DNA of 64,000 nucleotides from NCBI GenBank assembly GCA_964535215.1, contig CAZHST010000005.1, forward strand, positions 50,323 through 114,322. The letters are read 5' to 3'. A program made the translations under genes and the position numbers. Under the pieces are notes generated by a model. The model worked only from the letters and a program-made list of their open reading frames with translations. It was not told where the DNA came from and did no database searches. Origin of the DNA: JACQHM01 sp964535215. GTDB taxonomy: Bacteria > Methylomirabilota > Methylomirabilia > Methylomirabilales > JACQHM01. Each line of letters begins with the position of its first letter. Within the stretch, counting starts at the first letter, position 1. Positions 50,457 to 59,530 of the stretch are shown here, piece by piece.

Positions 50457-51623
50457 ATGGGGGCAGAGGCGGCGCGGTATCTCCGAATCTTCAAGGAGGA
50501 GATGGGTCCGAGGCACGTCGGAAGTCCGGAGTGGGTCCGGGCTCGGGAGTATATCAAAAAGGTGCTCAGGGGCCTTGGCCTTGGCTTCGAGGTCATCGGT
50601 TTTCGGTTACACCTGTTCATCCCGGTGGAGAGCTCCATCCAGGTCTCCGAAAAAGGGTCTCATCCGATCGGCAGCTTGGGGGCCATCGGTTCGCCACCCG
50701 CTGCGGCAGTAGAGGGCCTGGTGAAGTTCATCCAGTATGGCCGGGAGCAGGAGTACGTTCAAGGCGAAGACTACACCGGGACGATCGTTCTGGCGCAGCT
50801 GGGGAAGATCCCCGCATCTGAGAAGGCCGCCATCGCCGCCAAGAAGGGAGCCGCCGCCCTTCTCCTGTTTCCGTGGGATTCGGCAGCCCTTCCCACAGTT
50901 GTCCTCGGCCAAGGGAAGGCACCGCTCCCGACCCTCGCAATCAGGCGCAGCGATGCCCTTCCATTGACAAAAGGTAAAACGAAGGCCATCGTGACGATCC
51001 ACTCCGCAGAGGAAGAGGCTTTCTGCGAGAATCTCATTGTGGAAGTCGGCGAAGGGGACGACGTCCTCCTCTTCACGGCCCATTATGACACGATGCCCCT
51101 CCGGCTCGGGCCTGTGGGGAGCAGCATGGGGACCGCCGTTCTGCTCGCCCTGCTCATGCAGGTGAGGAACAAGGCGCATGGTCCGTTGCGCTTTGTGTTC
51201 TTCGATGCCGAGGAGCTTGCCTCTGCCGGGTCCCGGGCTTATTTCGACTGCCTGGCGGCAAACGGCAGTCTAGGGGAGCTGGCCGCCGTCCTGGACTTGA
51301 ACGATCTAGGAACCCGGCGAACCCTGGATCTGGCCGTCCTAGACCGGAAGAACGAAACCGCTATGCGTTTGGCCATCATGGCCCAGGAAGCCTTTGAACA
51401 CGTGAACTTGAGCGTTCCGATCAAGGTCCTTAAACCGGATCACTTGTGGAGGAGTCCCTCGTACCCTCAAAGCCTTCCCGTCGTGTGGGTGCGGGGGCGG
51501 CCGAACTTCCTCCAGGAGGCTGCCGGGAGGATGAACCCCTTTCTCCTCTCCCGACTCGTTGCAGCCTTCGAGATGGTGATCAAGGCGGACCTGGCCGTAG
51601 GGGAAAAGCAAGCTTCGATCTGA
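50457..51623 (+). CDS. M28 peptidase-like protein, metal site apparently incomplete
   Basis: A 388-residue protein. A PA-like insert (about 100-200; GKIPASEKAAIAAKKGAAAL) interrupts an M28 aminopeptidase fold. The first metal His is kept in LLFTAHYDTMP and the acidic pair in FVFFDAEELASAGSRAYFD, but the bridging Asp of the usual NDNGSG motif is absent (GPVGSSMGTAVLLALL). It may be an inactive relative. ATG 50457 follows GGAGGGGG directly; 23 more codons are open upstream. It has no signal peptide. Confidence 0.68.
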   Translation: MGAEAARYLRIFKEEMGPRHVGSPEWVRAREYIKKVLRGLGLGFEVIGFRLHLFIPVESSIQVSEKGSHPIGSLGAIGSPPAAAVEGLVKFIQYGREQEYVQGEDYTGTIVLAQLGKIPASEKAAIAAKKGAAALLLFPWDSAALPTVVLGQGKAPLPTLAIRRSDALPLTKGKTKAIVTIHSAEEEAFCENLIVEVGEGDDVLLFTAHYDTMPLRLGPVGSSMGTAVLLALLMQVRNKAHGPLRFVFFDAEELASAGSRAYFDCLAANGSLGELAAVLDLNDLGTRRTLDLAVLDRKNETAMRLAIMAQEAFEHVNLSVPIKVLKPDHLWRSPSYPQSLPVVWVRGRPNFLQEAAGRMNPFLLSRLVAAFEMVIKADLAVGEKQASI

Positions 51624-51776
51624 CGACCCCAATCGAGGCGGCAAAGGCGCAGTTAGAAGCCCTGACCAAGAAGCCGAGCCCTCCCAGAAGAAGGATGGGA
51701 TCACCATCGGGAAGGAACCGCCCAAGGAGGACATGAGGTGAGTGCCTTAGGGTCCCGGCAGAGGGAGGCATGGGCG

Positions 51777-51992
51777 ATGACCCTGAAGCTCCTTGCGCTG
51801 TGCCTGGATTGTGAGGAGGTGTTCCTGATCGCAGGGAATAACCCCCGTTGTCCGAGATGCGGTAGCCACTCCTGGTGGCCTTTGGAGAAGTGGTTCAACA
51901 GGGCAAGTGATGATTGGTTCGATCCGCATCAAAGAGGCAACAATCGAGGATCTCATCGGGATCTGGGTCCTCGAAAAGCGCTGCTTTCGTGA
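51777..51992 (+). CDS. Small zinc-ribbon protein
   Basis: A frame of 71 codons. The first 40 or so read LALCLDCEEVFLIAGNNPRC and PRCGSHSWWPLEKWFNR, two CxxC pairs of a zinc ribbon. GGGAGG lies 10 bp before ATG 51777. The C-terminal 30 residues overlap the following GNAT gene by 86 bp in another frame and look non-native, so the original stop may have been lost. Function unknown. Confidence 0.5.
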   Translation: MTLKLLALCLDCEEVFLIAGNNPRCPRCGSHSWWPLEKWFNRASDDWFDPHQRGNNRGSHRDLGPRKALLS

Positions 51993-52314
51993 TCAGGCCC
52001 TGTCCCTTGACGAGCTGCACGGGCTCTATCAAAGCTCGACCATCAAAGTTTTCATCGCGCGCGCGCCCGAGCTCCTGGGCTATGCCATCGGCGGCGTGAG
52101 CGGTGAAAGGGGCCAGCTCTATTCGCTCGGGGTCCATCCTTCGGCTCGGGGGAAAGGCATCGGCTTCAAGCTCCTGGAGGAGCTGGAAGCCTGGTTCGAG
52201 AGGCTGGGGGCGGCTTTCCCGGAGATGACCAAAGCCAGGCAGGTGAAGACGATTGAGTTGTGCCGAAAAGGAGGAACCCGGATCGCCCTCCCCCTGACCG
52301 AGGAGGACATCTAG
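51907..52314 (+). CDS. GNAT-family N-acetyltransferase-like protein
   Basis: A frame of 135 codons from GTG 51907 or ATG 51910. IRIKEATIEDLIGIWVLEKR is a GNAT start and LYSLGVHPSARGKGIGFKLL the acetyl-CoA loop (RGxGxG/A). The C-terminal part (FPEMTKARQVKTIELCRKGG) does not match the usual last strands, so it may be altered or frameshifted. Substrate unknown. Confidence 0.65.
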   Translation: MMIGSIRIKEATIEDLIGIWVLEKRCFRDQALSLDELHGLYQSSTIKVFIARAPELLGYAIGGVSGERGQLYSLGVHPSARGKGIGFKLLEELEAWFERLGAAFPEMTKARQVKTIELCRKGGTRIALPLTEEDI

Positions 52315-52410
52315 CGAATCAGGAGGAGAGGTCCTGAACCATCAGGAGGTCAGAAATTCCCTTCTTACCCACAGCCCCTCGTTGTATGATACTCCTTGAG
52401 GAAAGGATCC

Positions 52411-53796
52411 ATGTTTAGGCCCAAACCCGAACGGACCCTCTTCCGCCACATCCCCTTTGGCCATCTCCTCCTGGTGGTGATCATCACGGCCCTGGCCATC
52501 ACGGGCATGATGGTCTTGAACCTGGAGCGGGAGAAGCAGGCCATCGAGCGGATCATCCAGACCCGGGAGGACGTGAATCCGGACCTGCTCCGGCTCCCCC
52601 TCCTCAAAGCCAGGGCTGACATCCTGAAGATGACGGCTATCATCTCGCTCCTGGCCCTGGTGGGCCTCGCCACCGTCACCATCCATCACCACTACCGGGC
52701 CACCACCCACGCCTTCGAGGCCGCCAAGACGCTGGCCAGGAATATCCTCCAGAGCATCGCGACGGGGGTGATCACCCTTGACGCGAACGGGAAGATCACC
52801 TTTGTCAACCCTTCGGCGGAGCAAATCCTCGGGGTGAAAAACGTCGCCTGGCATCTTTACACCGAGGTCTTCAGGAGCCAGCCCGAGCTCGCGGGCATCC
52901 TCCGCTCGGCCCTGGAGGATCAGACCTTCGCCCAAGAGGTGGAGTTGAAGCTGAACGGAGGCAGGGAACGCTCAACCGCCATCCGGCTCTCCACGTCTCC
53001 CCTAAAGGATGTGGAAGGGCAAACCCTGGGCGTCGTCCTGCTGGTCCGGGACTGCTCCGATCTGGCCCGGCTCGAGCACCAGCTCCGCCAAGCCGACAAG
53101 ATGGCGGCCCTGGGAACCCTCTCGGCTGGCCTCGCCCACGAGATTAAAAACCCCTTAAGCGCCATTGACCTAAATCTCCACCTGCTGGAGGAGGAGCTTA
53201 TCCTGGACAAGCAGCAGCGGAAGGAGGTGAAGGCGTACCTGGACATCCTGAAGTTGGAGATCCGTCGCCTGAACAGGATCCTGGAGGGCTTCATGCGGTT
53301 TGCCAAACCCTCCGAACTTCAACTCACGGAACTGGACCTTAACGCCATCCTCCGCCAGGTCGTTGCCCTTCTTTTCCCGGAGGCCCGGGGGAAGACGATC
53401 GAGGTCAAACTCTCCCTCGCCCCTTCCCTCCCCCGGATTGTCGGCGACGAAACCCAACTGAGCCAGGTCTTCGTCAACATCCTGCTCAATGCCCTCCAGG
53501 CCATGCCCCAGGGAGGAACCGTCGAAATCGCCAGCCACCTCAGCCCGACCTCACCCTGGTTCGTCGAGGTTCTCTGCTCCGATACCGGGGTGGGAATCCC
53601 ACCCGAGCATCTGGGAAGGCTCTTCGATCCCTACTTCACGACCCGCGAGGAGGGGATGGGGTTAGGCCTCGCCATCGCCTACCGGATCGTGAAGGATCAC
53701 GGGGGGGACATCGAGGTGAGAAGCCTCCCGGGCAAGGGGACCACGCTGACCGTCACCCTCCCGGCGATCCGGCATGAGTTGGCCCGAGGGACCTAA
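52411..53796 (+). CDS. Membrane sensor histidine kinase
   Basis: A 461-residue kinase. Two transmembrane helices (about 18-36 and 74-92) enclose a short periplasmic loop of about 35 residues, followed by PAS (about 105-220; ILQSIATGVITLDANGKITF), HisKA with His243 (GLAHEIKNP) and HATPase (DTGVGIPPEHLG, GMGLGLAIAYRIV). This NtrB/ZraS-like layout pairs with the sigma-54 regulator that begins 1 bp after its stop. The loop is small, so it may sense the membrane or a partner. A TATGAT at 52385-52390 may be its -10. Confidence 0.92.
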   Translation: MFRPKPERTLFRHIPFGHLLLVVIITALAITGMMVLNLEREKQAIERIIQTREDVNPDLLRLPLLKARADILKMTAIISLLALVGLATVTIHHHYRATTHAFEAAKTLARNILQSIATGVITLDANGKITFVNPSAEQILGVKNVAWHLYTEVFRSQPELAGILRSALEDQTFAQEVELKLNGGRERSTAIRLSTSPLKDVEGQTLGVVLLVRDCSDLARLEHQLRQADKMAALGTLSAGLAHEIKNPLSAIDLNLHLLEEELILDKQQRKEVKAYLDILKLEIRRLNRILEGFMRFAKPSELQLTELDLNAILRQVVALLFPEARGKTIEVKLSLAPSLPRIVGDETQLSQVFVNILLNALQAMPQGGTVEIASHLSPTSPWFVEVLCSDTGVGIPPEHLGRLFDPYFTTREEGMGLGLAIAYRIVKDHGGDIEVRSLPGKGTTLTVTLPAIRHELARGT

Positions 53797-53797
53797 C

Positions 53798-55174
53798 ATG
53801 AACCGGCAAACCGGCATCCTCGTCGTTGATGACGAGGTCAACATCCGGAACGCCTTGGCCAAGATCCTGGAGAAGAAAGGCTACCGCGTTGCCGCGGCGG
53901 GCAGCGGGACCGAGGCGCTGGGACTCCTAAACGCCGAGGATTTCCACCTGGTCATCACGGACCTCAAGATGGCCGGCCTCGATGGGATGGCCCTGTTGAA
54001 AGCCATCAAGGAGCGCCATCCCGAGGTGGAGGTCATCCTCCTCACGGCCTATGGCACCGTCGAATCGGCGGTGGAGGCGATGAAGGCGGGGGCCTATGAT
54101 TACCTCACGAAACCCATTGATTACACCCGGCTACCCATCCTCGTGGAAAAGGCCTTGGAGACACAGCGGATACGGGTCGAGAACCGTCAGCTTCGCCAGC
54201 AACTCCAGCTTAGGAAGGCCTTCACGTTTATTGTGGGGAAAAGCCCGGCTATGCAGCGGGTCTACGAGTTGGTCGAACAGGTGGCCGGGACGACCGCCCC
54301 AATCCTCCTCCAAGGCGAGAGCGGGACCGGCAAGGAGCTGATCGCCCGCATCATCCACCAGCAGAGCGACCGCCGGGAGGGGCCCTTCGTTGCCTTAAAC
54401 TGTGGGGCCCTCCCCGAGACCCTCCTGGAGTCGGAGCTGTTCGGCTACGAGAAAGGGGCTTTCACCGGGGCCACGGGACCGAAGAAGGGACGGTTCGAGC
54501 TCGCCGATGGAGGCACCCTCTTTCTCGATGAAGTGGGCGAGATGAGCCTCAAAAGCCAGGTGGACTTCCTCCGGGTCCTGGAAACGAAGGAGTTCCGGCG
54601 GCTGGGGGGCACGCGACTCATCAGGGTTGATTTCCGGGTGATCGCGGCTTCCAACCAGGATCTCCGGCGGAAGGTCAAGGAGGGCACCTTCCGAGAGGAC
54701 CTCTACTACCGCTTGAACGTCGTCCCCATCCCCCTTCCCCCGCTCCGGGAGCGGCGGGAGGACATTCCCCTCCTCCTCGAGGCCTTCCTGGGGGAGTTTG
54801 CCCAAGCCTACGGAAAGGAGGAGAAAAGGCTCTCCCCTGAGGCTGCTCAACTCCTCCTGACCTATCCATGGCCGGGGAATGTGCGGGAGCTGCGGAACGT
54901 CCTGGAGCGTCTGATCCTCACCGTAAAGGAGAACGTGATCCTTCCCGAACACCTGCCCGAGGCTATCCGTTGGCAGGAGGGGAGCGGGCGGATGATCACC
55001 ATTCCTTTAGGGAGGCCCCTCCGGGAGATCGAGAGGGAGATCATCAAGCGGACGCTTCTGGAGATCACGAGCCACCGGGAGAAGGCGGCGAAGCTCCTGG
55101 GCATCAGCCCCCGGGCGCTCCACTACAAGCTCAAGCGGATGAAGCTTGACCTCCCTGAGGGACGGGACGGCTGA
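53798..55174 (+). CDS. Sigma-54-dependent response regulator, NtrC family
   Basis: A 458-residue activator: receiver domain (Asp55 in LVITDLKMAG), AAA+ (Walker A GESGTGKE, GAFTGA loop intact, Walker B GGTLFLDEVGEM, arginine region FREDLYYRLNVVP) and a Fis-type HTH (HREKAAKLLGISPRALHYKL). It should activate sigma-54 promoters on phosphorylation by the adjacent membrane kinase. No clear -24/-12 element is visible nearby, so the regulon is elsewhere. Confidence 0.94.
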   Translation: MNRQTGILVVDDEVNIRNALAKILEKKGYRVAAAGSGTEALGLLNAEDFHLVITDLKMAGLDGMALLKAIKERHPEVEVILLTAYGTVESAVEAMKAGAYDYLTKPIDYTRLPILVEKALETQRIRVENRQLRQQLQLRKAFTFIVGKSPAMQRVYELVEQVAGTTAPILLQGESGTGKELIARIIHQQSDRREGPFVALNCGALPETLLESELFGYEKGAFTGATGPKKGRFELADGGTLFLDEVGEMSLKSQVDFLRVLETKEFRRLGGTRLIRVDFRVIAASNQDLRRKVKEGTFREDLYYRLNVVPIPLPPLRERREDIPLLLEAFLGEFAQAYGKEEKRLSPEAAQLLLTYPWPGNVRELRNVLERLILTVKENVILPEHLPEAIRWQEGSGRMITIPLGRPLREIEREIIKRTLLEITSHREKAAKLLGISPRALHYKLKRMKLDLPEGRDG

Positions 55175-55198
55175 CGGCCCCCTGCCGAGAAACACCTT

Positions 55199-56122
55199 TT
55201 AGGTTCGAGGAGCAGGCGGTGGCTGGAGCGCTGAGAGGAGGCCATAGAGGGCGAAGTTGTAAGGGGTGGGGATGCCCAGTTCCTGTCCCTTTCTCACGAT
55301 GATCCCGTTGAAGGCCTCGATCTCCAAAGGTTTCCCTGCCTCCAGATCCTGAAGGGTGGAGGTCTTGATGTCCGGACCCATGGTCAGGGTCCACTGGACA
55401 TGGCGCTCGACCAGATCGTCGGGAAGGGGGATGCGAAGGGCCTTGGCAATCTCGATGACCTCCTCCATGGTCCGCCGGGCCAGCTCCAATGTCTTCTGGT
55501 TCGCGACGACCCGACCGACGGGTCCGCCGATCAGGGCGTTGATGGCGTTGAAGGCGACATTCCAGGCAAACTTGCTCCACTGGGGGACCCGGATGTCAGG
55601 CGAGGCCTCGGCCTGGAGGCCATGGTCCTTGAAGAAGCCCTCCAGCTTCCTCACCCGCTCGGTGATCCCCCCCTCGGGCTCGCCGAAGATGATCCTTCCT
55701 CCAGCCGTGTGGAGGATCACCCCGGGCTCGGGGAGGCTGGCGCCAATGTAGACGGCCGCCTCCAGGATCTTCTCCTTCCCCACGACGGCAGCCATCTTCT
55801 CACCGTTGTCCACCCCGTTCTGGAGCGAGAGGAGGATGGTGTTTGACCCCACCATCGGGAGCGCCTGCCTGACGGCCGCTTCGGTATCGTAAGCTTTCAC
55901 GGCGAAGAGGATCAGATCAACCAGACCAACCTCTCCGGGATCGGAGGTGGCGTTGACCGGCAACGAAAAATCCCCCTTGTAGCTTTTCACGATGAGACCC
56001 TTTGCCCTGAGGGCCTCAAGATGCCTCCCGCGGGCGATGAACGTCACGTCCCCATGACTCCTTGCCAGGAGGCCGCCGAAGTACCCCCCAACGGCCCCCG
56101 CCCCCATGACAGCAACCTTCAC
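55199..56122 (-). CDS. panE: 2-dehydropantoate 2-reductase (ketopantoate reductase family)
   Basis: A 307-residue NADP-dependent reductase. The dinucleotide loop MGAGAVGGYFGGLLA starts the protein, with the catalytic lysine in PQWSKFAWNVAFNAINAL and the NADP-binding lysine in LFAVKAYDTEAA. It reduces 2-dehydropantoate to pantoate for coenzyme A; some homologues reduce other 2-ketoacids. It lies 79 bp downstream of the fused threonine synthase on the same strand. Confidence 0.88.
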   Translation of the reverse strand: MKVAVMGAGAVGGYFGGLLARSHGDVTFIARGRHLEALRAKGLIVKSYKGDFSLPVNATSDPGEVGLVDLILFAVKAYDTEAAVRQALPMVGSNTILLSLQNGVDNGEKMAAVVGKEKILEAAVYIGASLPEPGVILHTAGGRIIFGEPEGGITERVRKLEGFFKDHGLQAEASPDIRVPQWSKFAWNVAFNAINALIGGPVGRVVANQKTLELARRTMEEVIEIAKALRIPLPDDLVERHVQWTLTMGPDIKTSTLQDLEAGKPLEIEAFNGIIVRKGQELGIPTPYNFALYGLLSALQPPPAPRT

Positions 56123-56201
56123 ATGCCCCTCCTTATGCGATCACCGGAAACGTTTTCGGCTGTTTCTCCCTCGCAAGCCATGGCCTGGCCCCTTAGACAG
56201 A

Positions 56202-58061
56202 TCAGGTCTGCTGTCTCGACCACAGCACGTTGTAGCCTTCGACGAAGGCGTTCACCGAGGCAACGATGATGTCGGGGGAAGTCCCGGTCGCCACGACCCG
56301 GTTCCCCGTACCGTCCCGGAGGACCATCGTCACCTCAACGGAGGCGTCAGTCCCCGGCGTGTTGATCTCCACCTGGAAATCGATCAGCTCGAAGAAGAGC
56401 TTCCCCCGGCTCTGGGCGGCGGCCTTCAAGGCGTTGATCACCGCGTCCACCGGCCCAACACCTGAGGCCGTGCTTCCCACCCGTTCGCCGTCGAAGAGGA
56501 TCTCCACGGTAGCCTCAGGACGGCCGTGGAGCGAGGTGGACACCTGAAAGTCCTCGACGTGCAGGATAGGGGGGTGCTCCGAAAGTCCTTTGAGGACAGT
56601 CTCCACGATATATTGCAAATCCGCCTTGGCGATGGGCTTCCCCTTGTTGACGAACTCCGAGATAAGCTGGAGGGTTCGCTTGGCGTACTCCACGGTCAGC
56701 TTGACGCCCAGCTCCCGCTTGACCACCCCGATGATCTGACTCACCGAAGGCACCCGGTCGAAGAGGTTCCTGTCTCCGTTTTTCGCCCCTGCCGCCCTGA
56801 TCTCATAGAGTTTCAGGCGGAGGAACTTTTCCACCTCGGCCAGCGAGGGCTCGATGGTGGCCGGAGAGGGCAGGACCTTTAGCGCAGCCTTCGGGTCCTT
56901 CAAGCCGTTTCCCGTGGCCAGGCAGATGACGACCTCATCGGACCTGACCCGACCGGTGACAAGGAGATGGGAGAGAGCCGCGATGGGGATGGCCCCGGCA
57001 GGCTCGACAAAGATGGACTCCAACCGGGCCAAGCGCTGCTGGGCCTCTAAGATCTCGATATCGCTTAGGGAGAGGGAGCAGCCGCCCGATTCCCGGAGGG
57101 CCTGAAGGGCCTTCAGCCCGTCAGGGGGATCGCCGGCGGCGACGGCCGAGCAGATCGTCTCCGGCTTCTCCAAAGGGACGATCCGATCCAAGCCCTGATT
57201 AAAGGCGGAGACAATGGGGGCGCACCCTTCGGGCTGGACCCCAATCATCCGGGGGAGGTGGTCAATGAAGCCTAATTCGTAGAACTCTTTGAAGCCTTTC
57301 CAGAGGGCGGCCAGGTTTGTCCCGGCCCCCATGGGGACGATGACCACCGCCGGGGCCTGCCAGTCCAACTGCTCGATGATCTCGAAGGCGGCCGACTTCT
57401 GCCCTTCAACCCGGAAGGCATAATCGCCAGCGAGGTAAAAGCCGTACTTTTCACTCACCTCCTCCGTCAAGCGGGCGGCGTCGTTGTAGGTTCCGCGGAC
57501 CTGAAGCAAACGGGCACCGTAGGAGAGGGCTTGGGAGAGCTTCCCGATGGCCGTTCCTTCCGGGACGATGACGTAGCAGGGGAGGCCGGCAACGGCGGCG
57601 TAGGCTGCCACCGAGGCGGCCATGTTCCCGGTGGACGCGACAGCAATCGCCTTTGCCCCCTGCTCCTTGGCCTTCGTGATCTCGACCAGCGTCCCCCGGT
57701 CCTTGAAAACCCCGGTCGGGTTCATCCCCTCATTCTTGATGTAGAGGGCTTGAAGGTTCATCTCCTGGCCCAGCCGATGGCAGCGGTAGAGGGGCGTCCC
57801 CCCTTCATCCAGGGAAACCACAAGGTCCAGATTCAGGATCGGGTAGAAGTCCAGGTATTTCAAGGCCTTGATGGGTGAGGTTCGCAGGGCGTAGCGGTTC
57901 AAGCGGGATTTGATGTAGCTCCAGTCGTAGCGAACGGTCAACGGCCTGCCACAGGAGGGGCAGCGGGTGCTGGACTCCTCCTCCCGGCAGCGCCTCCCGC
58001 AGCCAATACAGGAGAGCGCGTAGAACCGACCATCCCCTCGCCGCTTGGAGTCCTTCACCAC
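56202..58061 (-). CDS. thrC: Threonine synthase fused to a LeuA-type allosteric domain
   Basis: A 619-residue fusion. N-terminal zinc ribbon (Cys18, Cys21, Cys34, Cys37) and PLP-dependent threonine synthase (about 40-410) with the Schiff-base lysine in NPTGVFKDRG (Lys120) and VASTGNMAASVAAYAAVAG. A linker (about 425-495; KRELGVKLTVEYAKRTLQLI) resembles the hinge of 2-isopropylmalate synthase, and the C-terminus (about 500-615) is a LeuA regulatory domain: GSTASGVGPVDAVINAL, then VVATGTSPDIIVASVNAFVE. That domain binds leucine, isoleucine or similar end products in LeuA and CimA. The architecture predicts end-product control of threonine synthesis. Confidence 0.9.
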   Translation of the reverse strand: MVKDSKRRGDGRFYALSCIGCGRRCREEESSTRCPSCGRPLTVRYDWSYIKSRLNRYALRTSPIKALKYLDFYPILNLDLVVSLDEGGTPLYRCHRLGQEMNLQALYIKNEGMNPTGVFKDRGTLVEITKAKEQGAKAIAVASTGNMAASVAAYAAVAGLPCYVIVPEGTAIGKLSQALSYGARLLQVRGTYNDAARLTEEVSEKYGFYLAGDYAFRVEGQKSAAFEIIEQLDWQAPAVVIVPMGAGTNLAALWKGFKEFYELGFIDHLPRMIGVQPEGCAPIVSAFNQGLDRIVPLEKPETICSAVAAGDPPDGLKALQALRESGGCSLSLSDIEILEAQQRLARLESIFVEPAGAIPIAALSHLLVTGRVRSDEVVICLATGNGLKDPKAALKVLPSPATIEPSLAEVEKFLRLKLYEIRAAGAKNGDRNLFDRVPSVSQIIGVVKRELGVKLTVEYAKRTLQLISEFVNKGKPIAKADLQYIVETVLKGLSEHPPILHVEDFQVSTSLHGRPEATVEILFDGERVGSTASGVGPVDAVINALKAAAQSRGKLFFELIDFQVEINTPGTDASVEVTMVLRDGTGNRVVATGTSPDIIVASVNAFVEGYNVLWSRQQT

Positions 58062-58109
58062 CCCTCCTCTGGACTGCTAGGAAATGATGGGAGATGGTAA
58101 CCTGGTTGG

Positions 58110-59345
58110 TCAAAAGCTGTCAAGGGACTTGACGAGGAGGGCCTTGATCGTCTCCGGGTCGGGGGTGACGGCCTCCTGCTCGAAGCGGGGGTACTCCCCC
58201 TTCAGGCCGGTCTCGCTCACGAGGCAGACAACGGTGGCGTCGGGATCGAGGACCTTTCCCTTCACCAGGTTTCTTAAGGCGGCAATCGTGACGCAGCCGG
58301 TGGGGCCGGCCCAGACCCCTTCGGTCCTGGCGAGAAGCCTTTGAGCCTCCAGGATCTCCCCATCGTCGGCATCGGCCCCAAGCCCCTGGTTCTCCCTGAG
58401 GATCTCCAGGACCCACTCTCCCTTCCTCCCCGGGTCTCCCACGGCGACCCCCTCGGCGATCGTGTAGCCGATCCGCTGCGGGACGAGGAGGCCTCCCGTG
58501 CGGAGCGCTTCAACGATGGGGTTCGCCCGGGAAGCCTGGGCGGCGACCATCGTCGGCACCCTCTCGCTCCACCCGATCCGTTGAAGCTCCGTAAAGGCCC
58601 GAAAGGAGGCAATGAACGATTCCCCCACCGCGACGGGGGCGACGTAGTAGTCAGGAGTCCTTCTCCCGAGCTGCTCAAAGACCTCGTAGGCCAGCGTCTT
58701 TTTCCCCTCCAGCTTGTAGGTGCTCCGGCTCGCCCCCGCTTCGAAGATGGGGAGGTCCTCCATCAACCGGTCATAGATCGTGATGAGGTCGTCGTAGCCT
58801 CCTTTATACAGGATGAGACGGGTGGCACAGGCGGCCATGTGGTGCAGCTTGGGCTGGGCCCCCTTCTCGTAGCAGAAGATGAACGACTTGAGGCCGGCCC
58901 TGGCCGCGTAGGAGGCGATGGAGGAGCCGGCGTTCCCGGTGCTGACAACGGCCACGGCCTTGAAGCCGAACGCCCGTGCTGCTGCAACAGCCGTGGCCGA
59001 GGAGCGGTCCTTGATCGTCCCTGTGGGGTTGGTCCCCTCGAATTTGAGGTAAAGGTTCTTGAGGCCGAGACGGTCCCCCAGCCGTTCACACCGAAGCAGG
59101 GGGGTCATCCCCTCCCCCAAAGAGACGAAGTCCTGCGGGTCCTCGATGGGGAGGAAAGGGGCGTAGCGCCAGAGGGTGGAGCCCTTCAGGTCATCCGGCT
59201 TAAGCTTCGAGAGCCCTTCAAGATCGTACTCGATCTCCAGAAGCCCCTGGCAAGAAGAGCACCCCAACAGGTACCGCTTTGGATACCTTCGGCCGCAGGC
59301 CCGACAGCGAAGACCTGTGGCATACGATGTTCGAGTTCCTACCAC
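58110..59345 (-). CDS. thrC: Threonine synthase
   Basis: A 411-residue PLP enzyme. It opens with a C4 zinc ribbon (LRCRACGRRYPKRYLLGCSSC), then SLGEGMTPLLRCERLGDRLG, the PLP lysine in NPTGTIKDRSS and VSTGNAGSSIASYAARAG. It converts O-phosphohomoserine to threonine. The start is GTG, overlapping the stop of a small basic ORF. It is a paralogue of the next gene downstream but lacks the regulatory domain. The pair may be two isoforms with different control, or one may act on another substrate such as in cysteate or beta-substitution reactions. Confidence 0.88.
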   Translation of the reverse strand: MVGTRTSYATGLRCRACGRRYPKRYLLGCSSCQGLLEIEYDLEGLSKLKPDDLKGSTLWRYAPFLPIEDPQDFVSLGEGMTPLLRCERLGDRLGLKNLYLKFEGTNPTGTIKDRSSATAVAAARAFGFKAVAVVSTGNAGSSIASYAARAGLKSFIFCYEKGAQPKLHHMAACATRLILYKGGYDDLITIYDRLMEDLPIFEAGASRSTYKLEGKKTLAYEVFEQLGRRTPDYYVAPVAVGESFIASFRAFTELQRIGWSERVPTMVAAQASRANPIVEALRTGGLLVPQRIGYTIAEGVAVGDPGRKGEWVLEILRENQGLGADADDGEILEAQRLLARTEGVWAGPTGCVTIAALRNLVKGKVLDPDATVVCLVSETGLKGEYPRFEQEAVTPDPETIKALLVKSLDSF

Positions 59346-59506
59346 AGGGTCTCTTCCCCCAGCTCCTCCCGGAGCTGCTTCTTGAGCTTTCCCTTCTCCC
59401 GTTGGTAGGCCGTCTCCAGCCCGTGGACCTTTCCCGGCGGTGCCACCGGGATCCGGAGCCGTGGCCCCCCTCGTTTGGTTGACTTCCTCTTTCGAGACCC
59501 CTTCAC
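59339..59506 (-). CDS. Small basic hypothetical protein
   Basis: A 55-codon frame from GTG 59506 to TAG 59339, overlapping the thrC GTG. It begins KGSRKRKSTKRGGPRLRIPV and ends with a charged helix, QREKGKLKKQLREELGEETL. Codon use resembles nearby genes and the overlap with thrC suggests translational coupling, but no strong ribosome site is visible. The basic N-terminus could bind nucleic acid. Confidence 0.4.
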   Translation of the reverse strand: MKGSRKRKSTKRGGPRLRIPVAPPGKVHGLETAYQREKGKLKKQLREELGEETLW

Positions 59507-59530
59507 CCTGATGACCCCTTCAAGCCCCCG

